From Nocardioidaceae bacterium (GTDB lineage Bacteria; Actinomycetota; Actinomycetes; Propionibacteriales; Nocardioidaceae), in NCBI GenBank assembly GCA_020438665.1, contig JAGQUE010000147.1, positions 1 to 23,197 on the forward strand: 23,197 bases of DNA, given 5' to 3'. The translations under genes and the position numbers were made by a program. Under the pieces are notes generated by a model that saw only the letters and a program-made list of their open reading frames with translations, had not been told where the DNA came from and did not search any database. Each line of letters starts with the position of its first letter. Position 1 is the first letter of the stretch. This document shows, one piece after another, positions 13,957 to 22,390 of this stretch.

Positions 13957-15519
13957 GTGTCTCTCCCGATGTCTCCTCCACCTGGTGGCGACCGGCCTGG
14001 TCGGCGTTGGTCGATCGACGCGCTGCGCCGGCCCAGCCTCCCCGTCGTGGTGGCGGGCCTGGTGATCCTGGGGGTGCTGCTCCGGCTGCCGTTCGTGGGG
14101 CTGTTCCCGATGCCCGACGAGAGCGGCCTGCTGATCGTCGCCAGTCACTGGCACGACAGCGGGCCGATGATGTATGGCCACCTGTTCGTCGACCGACCGC
14201 CCGGGCTGCTGGCCTTCTATGCCGTGGTGAACGCCCTCGGCGGTATCACCGCAGCCCGCTGGCTCGGGATGGTCCTCGTCGCCGTGCTCGTCCTGGCGGC
14301 CAGCCGGGTGGGCTGGCTGCTCGGCGGCCAGCGCGGCGCGGTGTGGGCCGGGGGCGTCGCCATGGCGCTGTCCACCAACCGGGCGATCGGCGCCCAGGAG
14401 ATCAATGCCGAGCTGATCGGCGTCCCGTTCATCGTGGCGGGGATCGCGCTCGGCCTGGACGCCGTACGGCGTGACCACGCGCCGGCGCGGCAGCGGCTGC
14501 TGCTCGTGGCCGCGGGACTGTTGGTGGCCGTCGGCCCACTGGTGAAGCAGAACCTCGTCGACGGGGTGGTCTTCCTCGTCGTCCTCATCGCCGCGCAGGC
14601 GTGGGCCGGGAGGTGGGGGCCCCGGCGCACCTTCCCAGCCTTGGGACTGGTGGTGGCCGGCGTGGCGGTGCTGCCGGTCATCGCCGCGATCTGGTTCGCC
14701 GTGGACGGTCCGGGCCTGACGGTGGTGTGGCGCACGCTCTTCGGGTTCCGGGTCCAGGCCGGCCAGGTCATCTCCGACGGGTCGCTGGTGGCCGTCGGCG
14801 AGCGGATGCGTAGGCTGCCGCTGCTGGCGTTGAGCAGCGGTTTGGTGACACTGCTGCTCGCGGGCGCCTGGCTGCTACGGCGTCGACTCTCCCATCCCGT
14901 CGTCCTGGCGACGGGGGCCGCGCTTGTCGTCGAGCTGGTGGGGGTGGGACTGGGAGGCAGCTATTGGGCCCACTACCTGATCGCCCTGGTGCCCGGGGTG
15001 GTCCTGGTCGTGTCGGCGACCGCGGCGGTGGCCGGACGCGGCCTGCCGATGGCGCTGGCCGTGGCCCTCGCACTGACGTCGACCCTGGTCGACACCGCCG
15101 TCGCCGTGGTGGGACCGCCGGCGGCCACACAGAACATCCGTGACCGCGCGGTGACGTCGTGGCTGGAGGACGCGCACCTGCCCGGCGACACCGGGCTGGT
15201 GACCTATGGCCAGGCCCAGGTCCTGGAGGCGTCGGGGCTGCGGCCGGGCTATGCCTTCCTCTGGAGCCTGCCGGCCCGCACCCTTGACCCGGACCTGCAC
15301 CGGATGGCGCGCGACCTGCATCGACCTGGCGGGCCGGACTGGGTGGTCGTCTGGATGCCGGTGGACACCTGGGGACTGGACCCCTACGGCCTGGTCGCCG
15401 GCGAGCTGACGCGGCACTACCGCCAGGTCGCGACGATCTGCGGGGTGCCGATCTGGCTCAAGAGCGGGGAGTACCGCACGCTGCCGCCGGTTCCCGCCGG
15501 CTGCACGGTGACGCCCTGA
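13957..15519 (+). CDS. GT-C membrane glycosyltransferase, ArnT/PMT-like (520 aa)
   Basis: About ten hydrophobic segments between residues 28 and 390, then a soluble tail. The first periplasmic loop has the GT-C acidic pair Asp54-Glu55 in FPMPDESGLL. The VDRPPGLLAFY motif (residues 78-88) is the D-(R/K)-PP signature of the ArnT/PMT (glycosyltransferase 39-like) group. Such enzymes take a sugar from a polyprenyl-phosphate donor and add it to an acceptor outside the membrane; donor and acceptor are unknown. The GTG at 13957 fits the TAGGTT -10 element; the ATG at 13969 with a weak GAGAGG is the alternative. It is divergent from the GT-B glycosyltransferase operon, and the two could work in one surface-glycan pathway. 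Confidence 0.82.
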   Translation: MSLPMSPPPGGDRPGRRWSIDALRRPSLPVVVAGLVILGVLLRLPFVGLFPMPDESGLLIVASHWHDSGPMMYGHLFVDRPPGLLAFYAVVNALGGITAARWLGMVLVAVLVLAASRVGWLLGGQRGAVWAGGVAMALSTNRAIGAQEINAELIGVPFIVAGIALGLDAVRRDHAPARQRLLLVAAGLLVAVGPLVKQNLVDGVVFLVVLIAAQAWAGRWGPRRTFPALGLVVAGVAVLPVIAAIWFAVDGPGLTVVWRTLFGFRVQAGQVISDGSLVAVGERMRRLPLLALSSGLVTLLLAGAWLLRRRLSHPVVLATGAALVVELVGVGLGGSYWAHYLIALVPGVVLVVSATAAVAGRGLPMALAVALALTSTLVDTAVAVVGPPAATQNIRDRAVTSWLEDAHLPGDTGLVTYGQAQVLEASGLRPGYAFLWSLPARTLDPDLHRMARDLHRPGGPDWVVVWMPVDTWGLDPYGLVAGELTRHYRQVATICGVPIWLKSGEYRTLPPVPAGCTVTP

Positions 15520-15566
15520 GACGACCCCGTGTTTCCTTTGCTGCGCGAGCACGGCACCATGAGGGC

Positions 15567-16004
15567 ATGAGCGAGCTCGCGGTCATGACCGAGGAGAAGT
15601 GCCTGTCCCTGCTGCAGGGCAGCGAGGTGGGGCGCGTGGCGCTGTGCATGCCGGAGGGACCCCAGATCTTCCCGGTCAACTTCACCGTCGTCGACGACGC
15701 GGTGATCTTCCGGACCACCCCCTACAGCGTGCTCGGCACCCACGCGTGGCAGACACGGCTGGCCATGGAGGTCGATCACATCGACTACGAACGGTCGGCC
15801 GGGTGGAGCGTCGTCATCTCCGGTCCCGGCACCCGTGTCGACGCGGGGCCGATGCTCGACGACATCGTCCACCGCTGGAACCCGCAGCCCTGGGCGGCCG
15901 GCACCCGCCCGCTCTATGTACGGCTGCGCTGGGACCGTATCTCCGGACGCCGCATCGGCGACTGGACCGAGGACAACGAGCTGCCCGTCCAGCGCGGCTC
16001 CTGA
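15567..16004 (+). CDS. Pyridoxamine 5'-phosphate oxidase-fold flavoprotein (145 aa)
   Basis: A small split-barrel protein of the PNPOx-like family. Visible family features are an N-terminal helix (MTEEKCLSLLQGSEVGRVAL), the strands PQIFPVNFTVVDDAVIFRT (cofactor-binding region, about residues 32-50) and VDHIDYERSAGWSVVISGPG (about 69-88), then RLRWDRISGRRI near the end. Members bind FMN, F420 or haem; the sequence does not tell which. Pyridoxal phosphate synthesis is unlikely for this short subgroup. The ATG at 15567 follows GAGGG closely. It sits alone, 47 bp after the GT-C gene and convergent with bioY. Confidence 0.85.
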   Translation: MSELAVMTEEKCLSLLQGSEVGRVALCMPEGPQIFPVNFTVVDDAVIFRTTPYSVLGTHAWQTRLAMEVDHIDYERSAGWSVVISGPGTRVDAGPMLDDIVHRWNPQPWAAGTRPLYVRLRWDRISGRRIGDWTEDNELPVQRGS

Positions 16005-16025
16005 CGCAGCCGCGCACCCAGCGCG

Positions 16026-16607
16026 TCAGTCGCGGGGACCGACGAGCTTCCAGGTGGAGGGCAGCAGACCACCGGCGACGATGATCTTGAGGACGTCACC
16101 GAGGAGGAACGGCGTGACGCCCAGGGTGAGCGCGGTCCGGAAGTCGACCGACACCGCGGACATCAGGATCGGCACCCCGAAGGCATAGATGATCAGGTTG
16201 CCGAGCACCATGCTGGCGACGGCGCCGAGGATCCTGCGGTCGGCGGCACGACGGGCCAGGGCACCGCAGACGTAGGCGGCGGCGATGAACCCGATCAGGT
16301 AGCCGAAGCTCGCCATGCTGTAGCCCGAGGACTGCTCGGCGAACCACGGGACACCGGCCACACCGGCGCCGACATAGAGGATCATCGACAGCGCCCCCAG
16401 CGTGGGGCCCAGCGCGGTGCCGGTCAGCAGGACGGCGAAGGTCTGCAGCGTCAACGGGACCGGGGTGGTGGGCAACGGGATCGAGACCTGGGCCGCCAGG
16501 CCGGTGAAGACCGCGCCGGCGAGGACCAGGACGGCGGCCCGGACCCGGCCACCCTCCCAGAGGTCGGCCAGCACCAGCGAGCGTGGGGCGGAACCGGTGA
16601 GAGACAT
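16026..16607 (-). CDS. bioY: Biotin transporter BioY (193 aa)
   Basis: Substrate-binding (S) component of an ECF-type vitamin transporter. Six hydrophobic segments and the BioY signature are visible: QVSIPLPTTPVPLTLQTFAVLLTGTALGPTLGALSMILYVGAGVAGVPWFA (about residues 40-90) and the later LGVTPFLLGDVLKIIVAGGLLP near the C-terminus. The family length is about 190 residues, so the gene is complete. The ATG at 16607 has AGGAG 5 nt upstream. No genes for EcfA or EcfT subunits are nearby; BioY may use a shared module elsewhere or work alone, which some BioY proteins can. Confidence 0.95.
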   Translation of the reverse strand: MSLTGSAPRSLVLADLWEGGRVRAAVLVLAGAVFTGLAAQVSIPLPTTPVPLTLQTFAVLLTGTALGPTLGALSMILYVGAGVAGVPWFAEQSSGYSMASFGYLIGFIAAAYVCGALARRAADRRILGAVASMVLGNLIIYAFGVPILMSAVSVDFRTALTLGVTPFLLGDVLKIIVAGGLLPSTWKLVGPRD

Positions 16608-16634
16608 GCGCACTCCTGACGAGTCGGGGTGGGA

Positions 16635-16655
16635 CCTAGTGTCGCGCGCCCTAGT
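16635..16655 (-). promoter_or_regulatory. Direct repeats CCTAGT upstream of bioY
   Basis: CCTAGT occurs at 16635-16640 and 16650-16655 (ACTAGG on the minus strand), 15 bp apart and 28-48 bp before the bioY start. Either copy could supply a TAGG-type -10 element for bioY; a paired operator is the other reading. Confidence 0.3.
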
Positions 16656-16725
16656 CTGCTGGACCACCCTCCCCGAGCGCGAGGGTGTCTCATCCGAGCG
16701 TGGCGCAGGTCTCGTCGATTCCTGG

Positions 16726-17262
16726 TCAGCGGGTGAGGTCGTGCCAGAGGACGGCGATCCCGTCGTCGTCGCCTGCCCGGACGCTGTAGGTGCCGTCGTC
16801 GCGAACGGCGAGGTAGCGGTCGTCGGGGGTTCGCAGCGTCCACAGCTCGTGGGGCTCGTCATCGGGCCAGGAGCCGGGCGCCAGGCGTAGCACCGCGCCG
16901 AGGTCGAACCTGAACTCGGTCGCACCGTCGACGGGCGCGGCCACGACGCCGGCGAGGGCCTGCCCCTTCACCAGCTTGAGCACCCGCGCCATCGTCGGGT
17001 CGACCGACTCGCAGGTGGCGACCGTCTGGTCGCCGAGCCGGATGGACCAGTCGCACATCTCGACACTCAGCGTCCACTCGCCACGCACCTGGACCGGCCG
17101 GTGGCGTGCCATCGGTGGCCCGCTGGACAGCCGGGTGGGCCGTTCGGCGGTCGCGCCGAACTCCACCGTCACGGCGCCGAACTCGATCAAGAGCATCGAC
17201 CCGTGGAAGTTGGTCACCTGCCAGGACGGGATCCCGAGAAGAGGATCCACCAGCGTACGCAT
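16726..17262 (-). CDS. Uncharacterised protein (178 aa)
   Basis: I do not recognise this family with certainty. The protein is soluble, with alternating beta strands (SMLLIEFGAVTVEFGA, GEWTLSVEMCDWSIRLGD) in the first half, a helical segment around ARVLKLVKGQALAGVV, then a FDLGAVLRLAP strand and a C-terminal block WTLRTPDDRYLAVRDDGTYSV. Trp, Asp and Gly spacing suggests a compact beta-rich domain of about 170 residues. The ATG at 17262 is preceded by GGAG at a short distance; a GTG at 17271 adds three residues. It is alone between bioY and tRNA-Ser; nothing nearby suggests a role. Confidence 0.7.
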   Translation of the reverse strand: MRTLVDPLLGIPSWQVTNFHGSMLLIEFGAVTVEFGATAERPTRLSSGPPMARHRPVQVRGEWTLSVEMCDWSIRLGDQTVATCESVDPTMARVLKLVKGQALAGVVAAPVDGATEFRFDLGAVLRLAPGSWPDDEPHELWTLRTPDDRYLAVRDDGTYSVRAGDDDGIAVLWHDLTR

Positions 17263-17340
17263 GGGCTCCACGAGAGACGAGTATTCACACCCCGACCGGG
17301 GCTAGCCCGCTCAGGCTCCCCTCACCCCGTGAAACGACGA

Positions 17341-17367
17341 ACGGACCCGCGGGAGCCGCGGGTCCGT
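17341..17367 (-). terminator. 11-bp perfect hairpin, terminator of tRNA-Ser
   Basis: Stem 17341-17351 with 17357-17367, loop of 5 nt. In the direction of tRNA transcription it begins 26 nt after the CCA end and is followed by a T-containing stretch. Position and strength fit a tRNA terminator. Confidence 0.75.
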
Positions 17368-17392
17368 GGTCGCTGATGTCGAGGACATCGCG

Positions 17393-17482
17393 TGGCGGTG
17401 GCGGCGGGATTTGAACCCGCGGTGGACTTGCGCCCACAAACGCTTTCGAGGCGTTCTCCTTAGGCCGCTCGGACACGCCACC
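17393..17482 (-). tRNA. tRNA-Ser (CGA)
   Basis: A 90-nt class II tRNA with the 3' CCA encoded. The acceptor stem is GGTGGCG/CGCCACC, the discriminator base is G, and the T arm is GCGGG TTCAAAT CCCGC. A long variable arm (TGTGGGCGCAAGTCCACC region) shows the serine type. The anticodon loop CTCGAAA on stem AACGC/GCGTT gives anticodon CGA (plus-strand 17446-17448), which reads UCG, a common Ser codon in GC-rich genomes. A strong hairpin follows at 17341-17367. Confidence 0.95.
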
Positions 17483-17543
17483 GCCGATGAGGGTACCGGA
17501 GCCGCCGGGCGGCGTTGAAATCCGGCCGAGGGGATCGCCCGCG

Positions 17544-18017
17544 TCACCGGTGGGCGGCGAAGAACTCCTCGAGCAGCGCCGACGACTCGGCTGCCAGGAC
17601 GCCCGACACCACCTCGGGGCGGTGGTTGAGGCGCCGGTCGCGGACCACGTCCCACAGCGAGCCGACGGCACCGGCCTTCTCGTCGAAGGCGCCGAACACC
17701 AGCCGGGCCACGCGCGCCTGCACCAGCGCCCCGGCGCACATCGTGCAGGGCTCCAGCGTCACCACCAGCGTGCAGCCCTCCAGGCGCCACTGCCCGCAGG
17801 CGTCGGCCGCCTCGCGGAGGGCGACCATCTCGGCGTGGCCGGTGGGGTCCCCGTCGGCCTCACGGGTGTTGCGGCCGCGGCCGATGACGTCGCCATCGGG
17901 GTCGAGCACGAGCGCCCCGACCGGGACGTCGCCCGTGGTCATCGCCGTCCTGGCGATGGCGAGCGCCTCACGCATCGGCAGGTCCCAGTCCGCCGCGGAG
18001 CCGGCGTACGACGTCAT
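17544..18017 (-). CDS. tadA: tRNA-specific adenosine deaminase TadA (157 aa)
   Basis: Converts adenosine 34 to inosine in the anticodon of tRNA-Arg(ACG). The zinc site and catalytic residues of the cytidine/deoxycytidylate deaminase fold are visible: HAEMVAL (zinc His and catalytic Glu) and PCTMCAGAL (two zinc Cys). GDVPVGALV near residue 30 and the C-terminal [26 protein letters not shown] are typical TadA. Length is normal for the family. The ATG at 18017 lies 8 nt after a TACGCT -10-like element, so it may be leaderless. The neighbour at 18052, encoding a tadA-associated protein, is on the same strand with a 34-bp gap. Confidence 0.95.
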   Translation of the reverse strand: MTSYAGSAADWDLPMREALAIARTAMTTGDVPVGALVLDPDGDVIGRGRNTREADGDPTGHAEMVALREAADACGQWRLEGCTLVVTLEPCTMCAGALVQARVARLVFGAFDEKAGAVGSLWDVVRDRRLNHRPEVVSGVLAAESSALLEEFFAAHR

Positions 18018-18051
18018 GACAGCGCAGCGTAGGGCAGAGCGGTGGCGACGT

Positions 18052-18540
18052 TCAGGCGGAGGTGAAGCCGACGGCGTCGTCGAAGGTGGACCCGAAGCCG
18101 AGCCGACGGGCCACCTCGGAGAGCATCTCGTCGGGATAGAGCTCCTCGTCGTCGAGGAGGGCCCCCATGTCCATCGCGGGCACGCCGAGGTCACCGAGGA
18201 TGTCGAGATCACCGGCCGGGGCCGGGTCGTCGTCCTCCTCCGGGAACGGCAGGCCCAGGTGCTCGACGGTCGACTGGGCGATCTCCCACTCGTCGGCGGC
18301 GGTGATGTCGGACAGCAGCAGGCGGACCTGCGGGCCGGCCACCCGGGCGATGATGAAGAAGTCCTCGTCGACGGCCACCAGGGCCAGCGCCCCGAAGTCG
18401 CCGGGGAAGCGGCGCAACGCGCCGGCCAGGGTCTCGACGTCCTCGAGCAGGTCGTGGGCGATCTCCTGGACCCGCCAGACGCCCTCTTCGCGATAGACGG
18501 CCAGGGCGAAGTCGATGCCCTCGATCTGCTCCGTGGTCAC
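18052..18540 (-). CDS. tRNA adenosine deaminase-associated protein (162 aa)
   Basis: A conserved actinobacterial family usually found beside tadA. The N-terminal part is [18 protein letters not shown], followed by a helical [38 protein letters not shown] region and [15 protein letters not shown]. The C-terminal ~60 residues are highly acidic ([29 protein letters not shown]). Its molecular function is not known; the gene context suggests it helps TadA. The GTG at 18540 has a strong ribosome site (GGAGGAGG). It is divergent from upp across a 96-bp gap. Confidence 0.88.
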   Translation of the reverse strand: MTTEQIEGIDFALAVYREEGVWRVQEIAHDLLEDVETLAGALRRFPGDFGALALVAVDEDFFIIARVAGPQVRLLLSDITAADEWEIAQSTVEHLGLPFPEEDDDPAPAGDLDILGDLGVPAMDMGALLDDEELYPDEMLSEVARRLGFGSTFDDAVGFTSA

Positions 18541-18623
18541 GACGCCTCCTCCACCCACCGGGACGGCTGCCCTTCCAGCGTGACAGACGTGGATGCCCGG
18601 GGCCAACCCGTTTGCCGCTCGAC

Positions 18624-18629
18624 TAGATT
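18624..18629 (+). promoter_or_regulatory. -10 element of upp
   Basis: TAGATT, ending 7 nt before the ATG at 18637. This gives a leaderless upp mRNA. No clear -35 element. Confidence 0.5.
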
Positions 18630-18636
18630 GCCGCCC

Positions 18637-19281
18637 ATGCGGACTCTGGTCGTCAACCACCCCCTGGTGGCCCACAAACTCACGGCGCTGCGCGACGAGC
18701 GCACCGACACCCCGACCTTCCGGCGGCTGACCGACCAGCTCGTCACCCTGCTGGCCTATGAGGCAACCCGCGAGGTCCGGGTCGGTCAGGTCGACATCGT
18801 CACCCCCGTCGCGGCCACCACCGGGGTCAAGCTCTCTCAACCCCAGCCGATGGTCGTCCCCATCCTCCGCGCCGGGCTCGGCATGCTCGAGGGCATGCTG
18901 CGGATGATCCCGACCGCCGAGGTCGGCTTCCTCGGCATGGTGCGCAACGAGCAGACCCTGCAGGCGTCCACCTATGCCGAGCGGCTGCCCGACGACCTGT
19001 CCGGCCGGCAGTGCTATGTCCTCGACCCGATGCTCGCGACCGGCGGCACACTGGCCGCGGCCATCAGGTTCCTCACCGCGCGCGGCGCCGACGACATCAC
19101 CGCGATCTGCCTCCTGGCCGCCCCCGAGGGGCTCGCGCGCATGGAGCAGGGCCTCGAGGGCGTCAACGTCCCGGTGACCGTGGTGACGGCCGCCGTCGAC
19201 GAGCGGCTCAACGAGAACGGCTATATCGTGCCCGGGCTCGGCGACGCCGGCGACCGCCTCTATGGCAGCGCCGGTTCCTGA
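18637..19281 (+). CDS. upp: Uracil phosphoribosyltransferase (214 aa)
   Basis: Salvage enzyme: uracil plus PRPP gives UMP. The protein has the expected length (about 208-214). Signatures: [16 protein letters not shown] at the N-terminus, [15 protein letters not shown] (about residues 73-87), the PRPP loop [17 protein letters not shown] (about 127-143) and the uracil-binding [15 protein letters not shown] near the C-terminus. The ATG at 18637 follows a TAGATT -10 by 7 nt and no ribosome site is visible, consistent with leaderless translation. Confidence 0.97.
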   Translation: MRTLVVNHPLVAHKLTALRDERTDTPTFRRLTDQLVTLLAYEATREVRVGQVDIVTPVAATTGVKLSQPQPMVVPILRAGLGMLEGMLRMIPTAEVGFLGMVRNEQTLQASTYAERLPDDLSGRQCYVLDPMLATGGTLAAAIRFLTARGADDITAICLLAAPEGLARMEQGLEGVNVPVTVVTAAVDERLNENGYIVPGLGDAGDRLYGSAGS

Positions 19282-19308
19282 GACCCTCCTCTCGTGGTCG
19301 CGCCCGGC

Positions 19309-19333
19309 CCGCCCGGCTGCTGATATCGGGCGG
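19309..19333 (+). terminator. Weak candidate hairpin after upp
   Basis: 7-bp stem (CCGCCCG with CGGGCGG) and an 11-nt loop in the 86-bp gap between upp and the next promoter. No T-run. Confidence 0.25.
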
Positions 19334-19354
19334 TGCCGACAAACACCGCGCGGT

Positions 19355-19360
19355 TAGGGT
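19355..19360 (+). promoter_or_regulatory. -10 element of the aspartate aminotransferase
   Basis: TAGGGT, ending 7 nt before the ATG at 19368; leaderless arrangement as for upp. Confidence 0.5.
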
Positions 19361-19367
19361 TTGACCC

Positions 19368-20633
19368 ATGCCGAGCGACGCCACCACCGCCTCCCTGGCC
19401 GCCGCGCAGGCGGCGTACGCCGAGTTCCAGGCCCTGGGCCTCAAGCTCAACATGCAGCGTGGACAGCCCTCGGACGCCGACTTCGACCTCTCCAACCCGC
19501 TGGTGACGGCGATCGGGCCGGACGAGCTGACCATGGACGGTATCGACCTGCGCAACTACCCCGGCGGCGTGGCCGGGCTGCCGAGCGCGCGCCGGCTGTT
19601 CGGCGGTTATCTCGACCTCCCCGCCGAGCAGGTCCTGGTGTGGAACAACTCCTCCCTGGAGCTCCAAGGCATCGTGCTGGGGTTCGCCCTGCTCCACGGC
19701 GTGCGTGGCTCGGCGCGGGGCTGGGTGCACGAGCAGCCCAAGATGATCGTCACGGTCCCCGGCTATGACCGTCACTTCCTGCTGCTGCAGACGCTCGGCT
19801 TCGAGCTGGTGCCGGTCGACATGCAGGCCGACGGGCCCGACGTCGACGCCATCGAGCGGATCGCGGCGGCCGACGCGTCGGTCAAGGGCGTGCTGTTCGT
19901 CCCGACCTATGCCAACCCGGGCGGCGAGACCATCTCGGTGGACAAGGCACAGCGGCTGGCCTCGCTGGCGGCCGCGGCCGACGACTTCACGGTCTTCGCC
20001 GACGACGCCTACCGTGCCCACCACCTCGGCGAGCCCGCCAAGACCGTCGACCTGGTCGGCATGGCGGCGGCGGCCGGTCACCCCGACCGGGCCTTCGTCT
20101 TCGCCAGCACGTCCAAGGTCACCTTCGCCGGCGCCGGCCTCGGCTTCGTCGGCTCGAGCACCGACAACCTCGCGTGGCTCTCGGGCTACCTCGGCGCCCA
20201 GAGCATCGGCCCCAACAAGATCGAACAGGCGCGCCACGTCAGGTTCCTCGAGGCCTATCCGGGCGGGCTCGAGGGACTGATGCGCGACCACGCCACGCTG
20301 ATCGCCCCCAAGTTCGCGGCGGTCGACGAGGTGCTCGGCCAGGAGCTCGGCACCGACGGCACCTATGCCACCTGGACGACGCCTCGCGGCGGCTATTTCT
20401 CCAGCCTGTTCACGACCGCACCGGTCGCCTCCCGGGTGGTCGAGCTCGCCGAGGCCGCGGGGGTCAGCATCACGCCGGCCGGGGCCACCTACCCCAACGG
20501 CGACGACCCCCACAACAGCAACATCCGCATCGCCCCGACGCGCCCTCCGCTGGAGGAGGTCTTCACGTCGATGCGGGTGCTGGCGACGTGCATCAGGCTG
20601 GCCACCGAGGAGTGGCGCGCCGCGCAGTCCTGA
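19368..20633 (+). CDS. Aspartate aminotransferase, type Ic (421 aa)
   Basis: PLP enzyme of the actinobacterial/firmicute group with its own fold-type I subfamily (Asp_aminotransf type, corynebacterial AspT-like). Expected reaction: aspartate plus 2-oxoglutarate to oxaloacetate plus glutamate. Visible landmarks: LKLNMQRGQPSDADFDLSNP near the N-terminus, RNYPGGVAGLPSARRLFGGYL, VWNNSSLELQ, PTYANPGGETIS, the pyridine-binding Asp in FADDAYRAHHL, Lys250 in FASTSKVTFAGAGLGFVG, and NSNIRIAPTRPP with the carboxylate-binding Arg. It is complete and all key residues are present. It is unrelated in subfamily to the aminotransferase at 2861. The start fits a TAGGGT -10 at 7 nt. Confidence 0.93.
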   Translation: MPSDATTASLAAAQAAYAEFQALGLKLNMQRGQPSDADFDLSNPLVTAIGPDELTMDGIDLRNYPGGVAGLPSARRLFGGYLDLPAEQVLVWNNSSLELQGIVLGFALLHGVRGSARGWVHEQPKMIVTVPGYDRHFLLLQTLGFELVPVDMQADGPDVDAIERIAAADASVKGVLFVPTYANPGGETISVDKAQRLASLAAAADDFTVFADDAYRAHHLGEPAKTVDLVGMAAAAGHPDRAFVFASTSKVTFAGAGLGFVGSSTDNLAWLSGYLGAQSIGPNKIEQARHVRFLEAYPGGLEGLMRDHATLIAPKFAAVDEVLGQELGTDGTYATWTTPRGGYFSSLFTTAPVASRVVELAEAAGVSITPAGATYPNGDDPHNSNIRIAPTRPPLEEVFTSMRVLATCIRLATEEWRAAQS

Positions 20634-20708
20634 CGCCCTACAGCGGGCCAACCGATGGGGCGCGCGACGCGTCGGGGGAAGTCAGGTAAGGGTTCGCTGA
20701 GCGCGACG

Positions 20709-20726
20709 GACCCCCTCTCAGGGGTC
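20709..20726 (+). terminator. Candidate hairpin between aspartate aminotransferase and pntA
   Basis: GACCCC (20709-20714) pairs with GGGGTC (20721-20726) around a 6-nt loop, about 75 bp after the stop. The rest of the 199-bp gap (20634-20832) holds a possible pntA -10 (TACGTT, 20741-20746) and the pntA ribosome site; I see no other structure in it. Confidence 0.3.
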
Positions 20727-20832
20727 GGGTCAACCGCGTGTACGTTGAGCACAGCGTGGCCCGGTCAGGCCCGCCCACCACCTGGCCGACCTGGTCCGAG
20801 CCGTGCCCGCTCAGTGACCAGGAGGCACCCCT

Positions 20833-22389
20833 GTGAGGATCGGCATCCCCCGCGAGTCCAAGGCCGGCGAGACCCTCGTCGCCGCCACGGCCAAGACCGC
20901 GACCCAGCTGCAGAAGCTCGGCTATGACGTGGTGGTCGAGTCCGGGGCCGGCGCCCACGCCGACATGCCGGACGTGGCATTCACCCACGACGACATCGCC
21001 GTCGGCTCGGCCGACGACGTGTGGAGCAGCGACATCGTCGTCAAGGTCAACGCCCCGACCGCCGAGGAGATCGGCCGCATGCGCAAGGGCGCGGTGGTGG
21101 TCTCGCTGATGGCCCCGGCGCGCAGCCCCGAGCTGGTCGAGCAGCTCGCCGCGGCCGGCGTGACGGGTCTGGCGATGGACGCGGTCCCGCGCATCTCCCG
21201 GGCCCAGTCGATGGATGTGCTGTCCTCGATGGCGAACGTCGCCGGCTACCGCGCGGTGATCGAGGCGGCGCATGCGTTCGGCCGCCAGTTCACCGGCCAG
21301 GTGACCGCGGCCGGCAAGGTCCCCCCGGCCCGGGTGTTCGTGGTCGGCGCGGGCGTCGCGGGCCTCGCCGCGATCGGTGCGGCCGGATCGATGGGCGCGA
21401 TCGTGCGCGCGTTCGACGTACGCCCCGAGGTCGCTGAGCAGGTCGAGTCGATGGGTGCCCAGTTCGTCACCGTCGACATGGAGCAGGAGGTCTCCAGCGA
21501 CGGCTATGCCAAGGAGATGACCGACGCCCAGAAGGAGGCGACCGCGGCGATGTATGACGAGGAGGCCCGCGCGGCCGACATCGTCATCACCACGGCGCTG
21601 ATCCCGGGACGCCCGGCCCCGCTGCTGATCAACGAGGACACCGTCGCCGGGATGAAGACCGGGTCGGTGGTCGTCGACATGGCCGCCGCCAACGGGGGCA
21701 ACGTCGCGCTGACCCAGGCCGACCAGAAGGTCGTCACCGACAACGGCGTGACGATCCTCGGCTACACCGACCTGGCCGGCCGGCTGGCCGCCCAGACCTC
21801 CCAGCTCTATGGCACCAACATCGTCAACCTGTTCAAGCTGCTGACACCCGAGGGCGACGGCCAGCTGGTGCTCGACATGGACGACGTCGTCCAGCGAGGC
21901 ATCACGGTGGTCAAGGACGGCGAGACCATGTGGCCGCCGCCGCCGGTCCAGGTGTCGGCAGCGCCGGCCGCGGCCGTCGTGGTGGCGGAGCCCGAGGACC
22001 CCGCGGTCGTCGCGGCCCGTGAGGCCGCCGCGGCCCAGGCGGCCACGCGGCGCCGGCTGGTGATGTCGGCGATCGCGGCCGCCCTGGTCGTCGCCGCGGT
22101 GACCTATTCGCCGCCGTCGTTCACCGGCTACTTCACGGTCTTCGCGCTCGCGGTCGTCGTCGGGTTCTATGTGATCAGCGGGGTCTCCCACTCGCTGCAC
22201 ACCCCGCTGATGTCCCAGACCAACGCGATCTCCGGGATCATCCTGGTCGGCGCGCTGCTCCAGCTCGGGTCGACCAACCTCGCGGTGATGATCATGTCCT
22301 TCGTCGCGGCGTCGATCGCGTCGATCAACATCTTCGGCGGTTTCCTGGTGACCTACCGAATGCTCAGCATGTTCAGGAAGGAGGCCTGA
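20833..22389 (+). CDS. pntA: NAD(P) transhydrogenase subunit alpha, full-length PntA (518 aa)
   Basis: Proton-translocating transhydrogenase, which makes NADPH from NADH using the proton gradient. The NAD(H)-binding domain I fills residues 1-~380: [19 protein letters not shown] at the start, [20 protein letters not shown] (123-142, the RQD-type loop) and the Rossmann motif GAGVAG at 172-177 with Asp195 later in the fold. After an Ala/Pro/Val linker come about four hydrophobic segments (about residues 410-510). The single-chain form with membrane segments is the E. coli PntA layout, not the split PntAA/PntAB form. The GTG start has AGGAGG 7 nt upstream. pntB begins 1 bp after the stop, so the two are one operon. 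Confidence 0.96.
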   Translation: MRIGIPRESKAGETLVAATAKTATQLQKLGYDVVVESGAGAHADMPDVAFTHDDIAVGSADDVWSSDIVVKVNAPTAEEIGRMRKGAVVVSLMAPARSPELVEQLAAAGVTGLAMDAVPRISRAQSMDVLSSMANVAGYRAVIEAAHAFGRQFTGQVTAAGKVPPARVFVVGAGVAGLAAIGAAGSMGAIVRAFDVRPEVAEQVESMGAQFVTVDMEQEVSSDGYAKEMTDAQKEATAAMYDEEARAADIVITTALIPGRPAPLLINEDTVAGMKTGSVVVDMAAANGGNVALTQADQKVVTDNGVTILGYTDLAGRLAAQTSQLYGTNIVNLFKLLTPEGDGQLVLDMDDVVQRGITVVKDGETMWPPPPVQVSAAPAAAVVVAEPEDPAVVAAREAAAAQAATRRRLVMSAIAAALVVAAVTYSPPSFTGYFTVFALAVVVGFYVISGVSHSLHTPLMSQTNAISGIILVGALLQLGSTNLAVMIMSFVAASIASINIFGGFLVTYRMLSMFRKEA

Positions 22390-22390
22390 C

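Noticed and set aside
17393..17482. Attachment site of an integrated element at tRNA-Ser
   Set aside because: No integrase, no duplicated tRNA 3' end and no mobile genes are seen on either side; the flanks are ordinary chromosomal genes.
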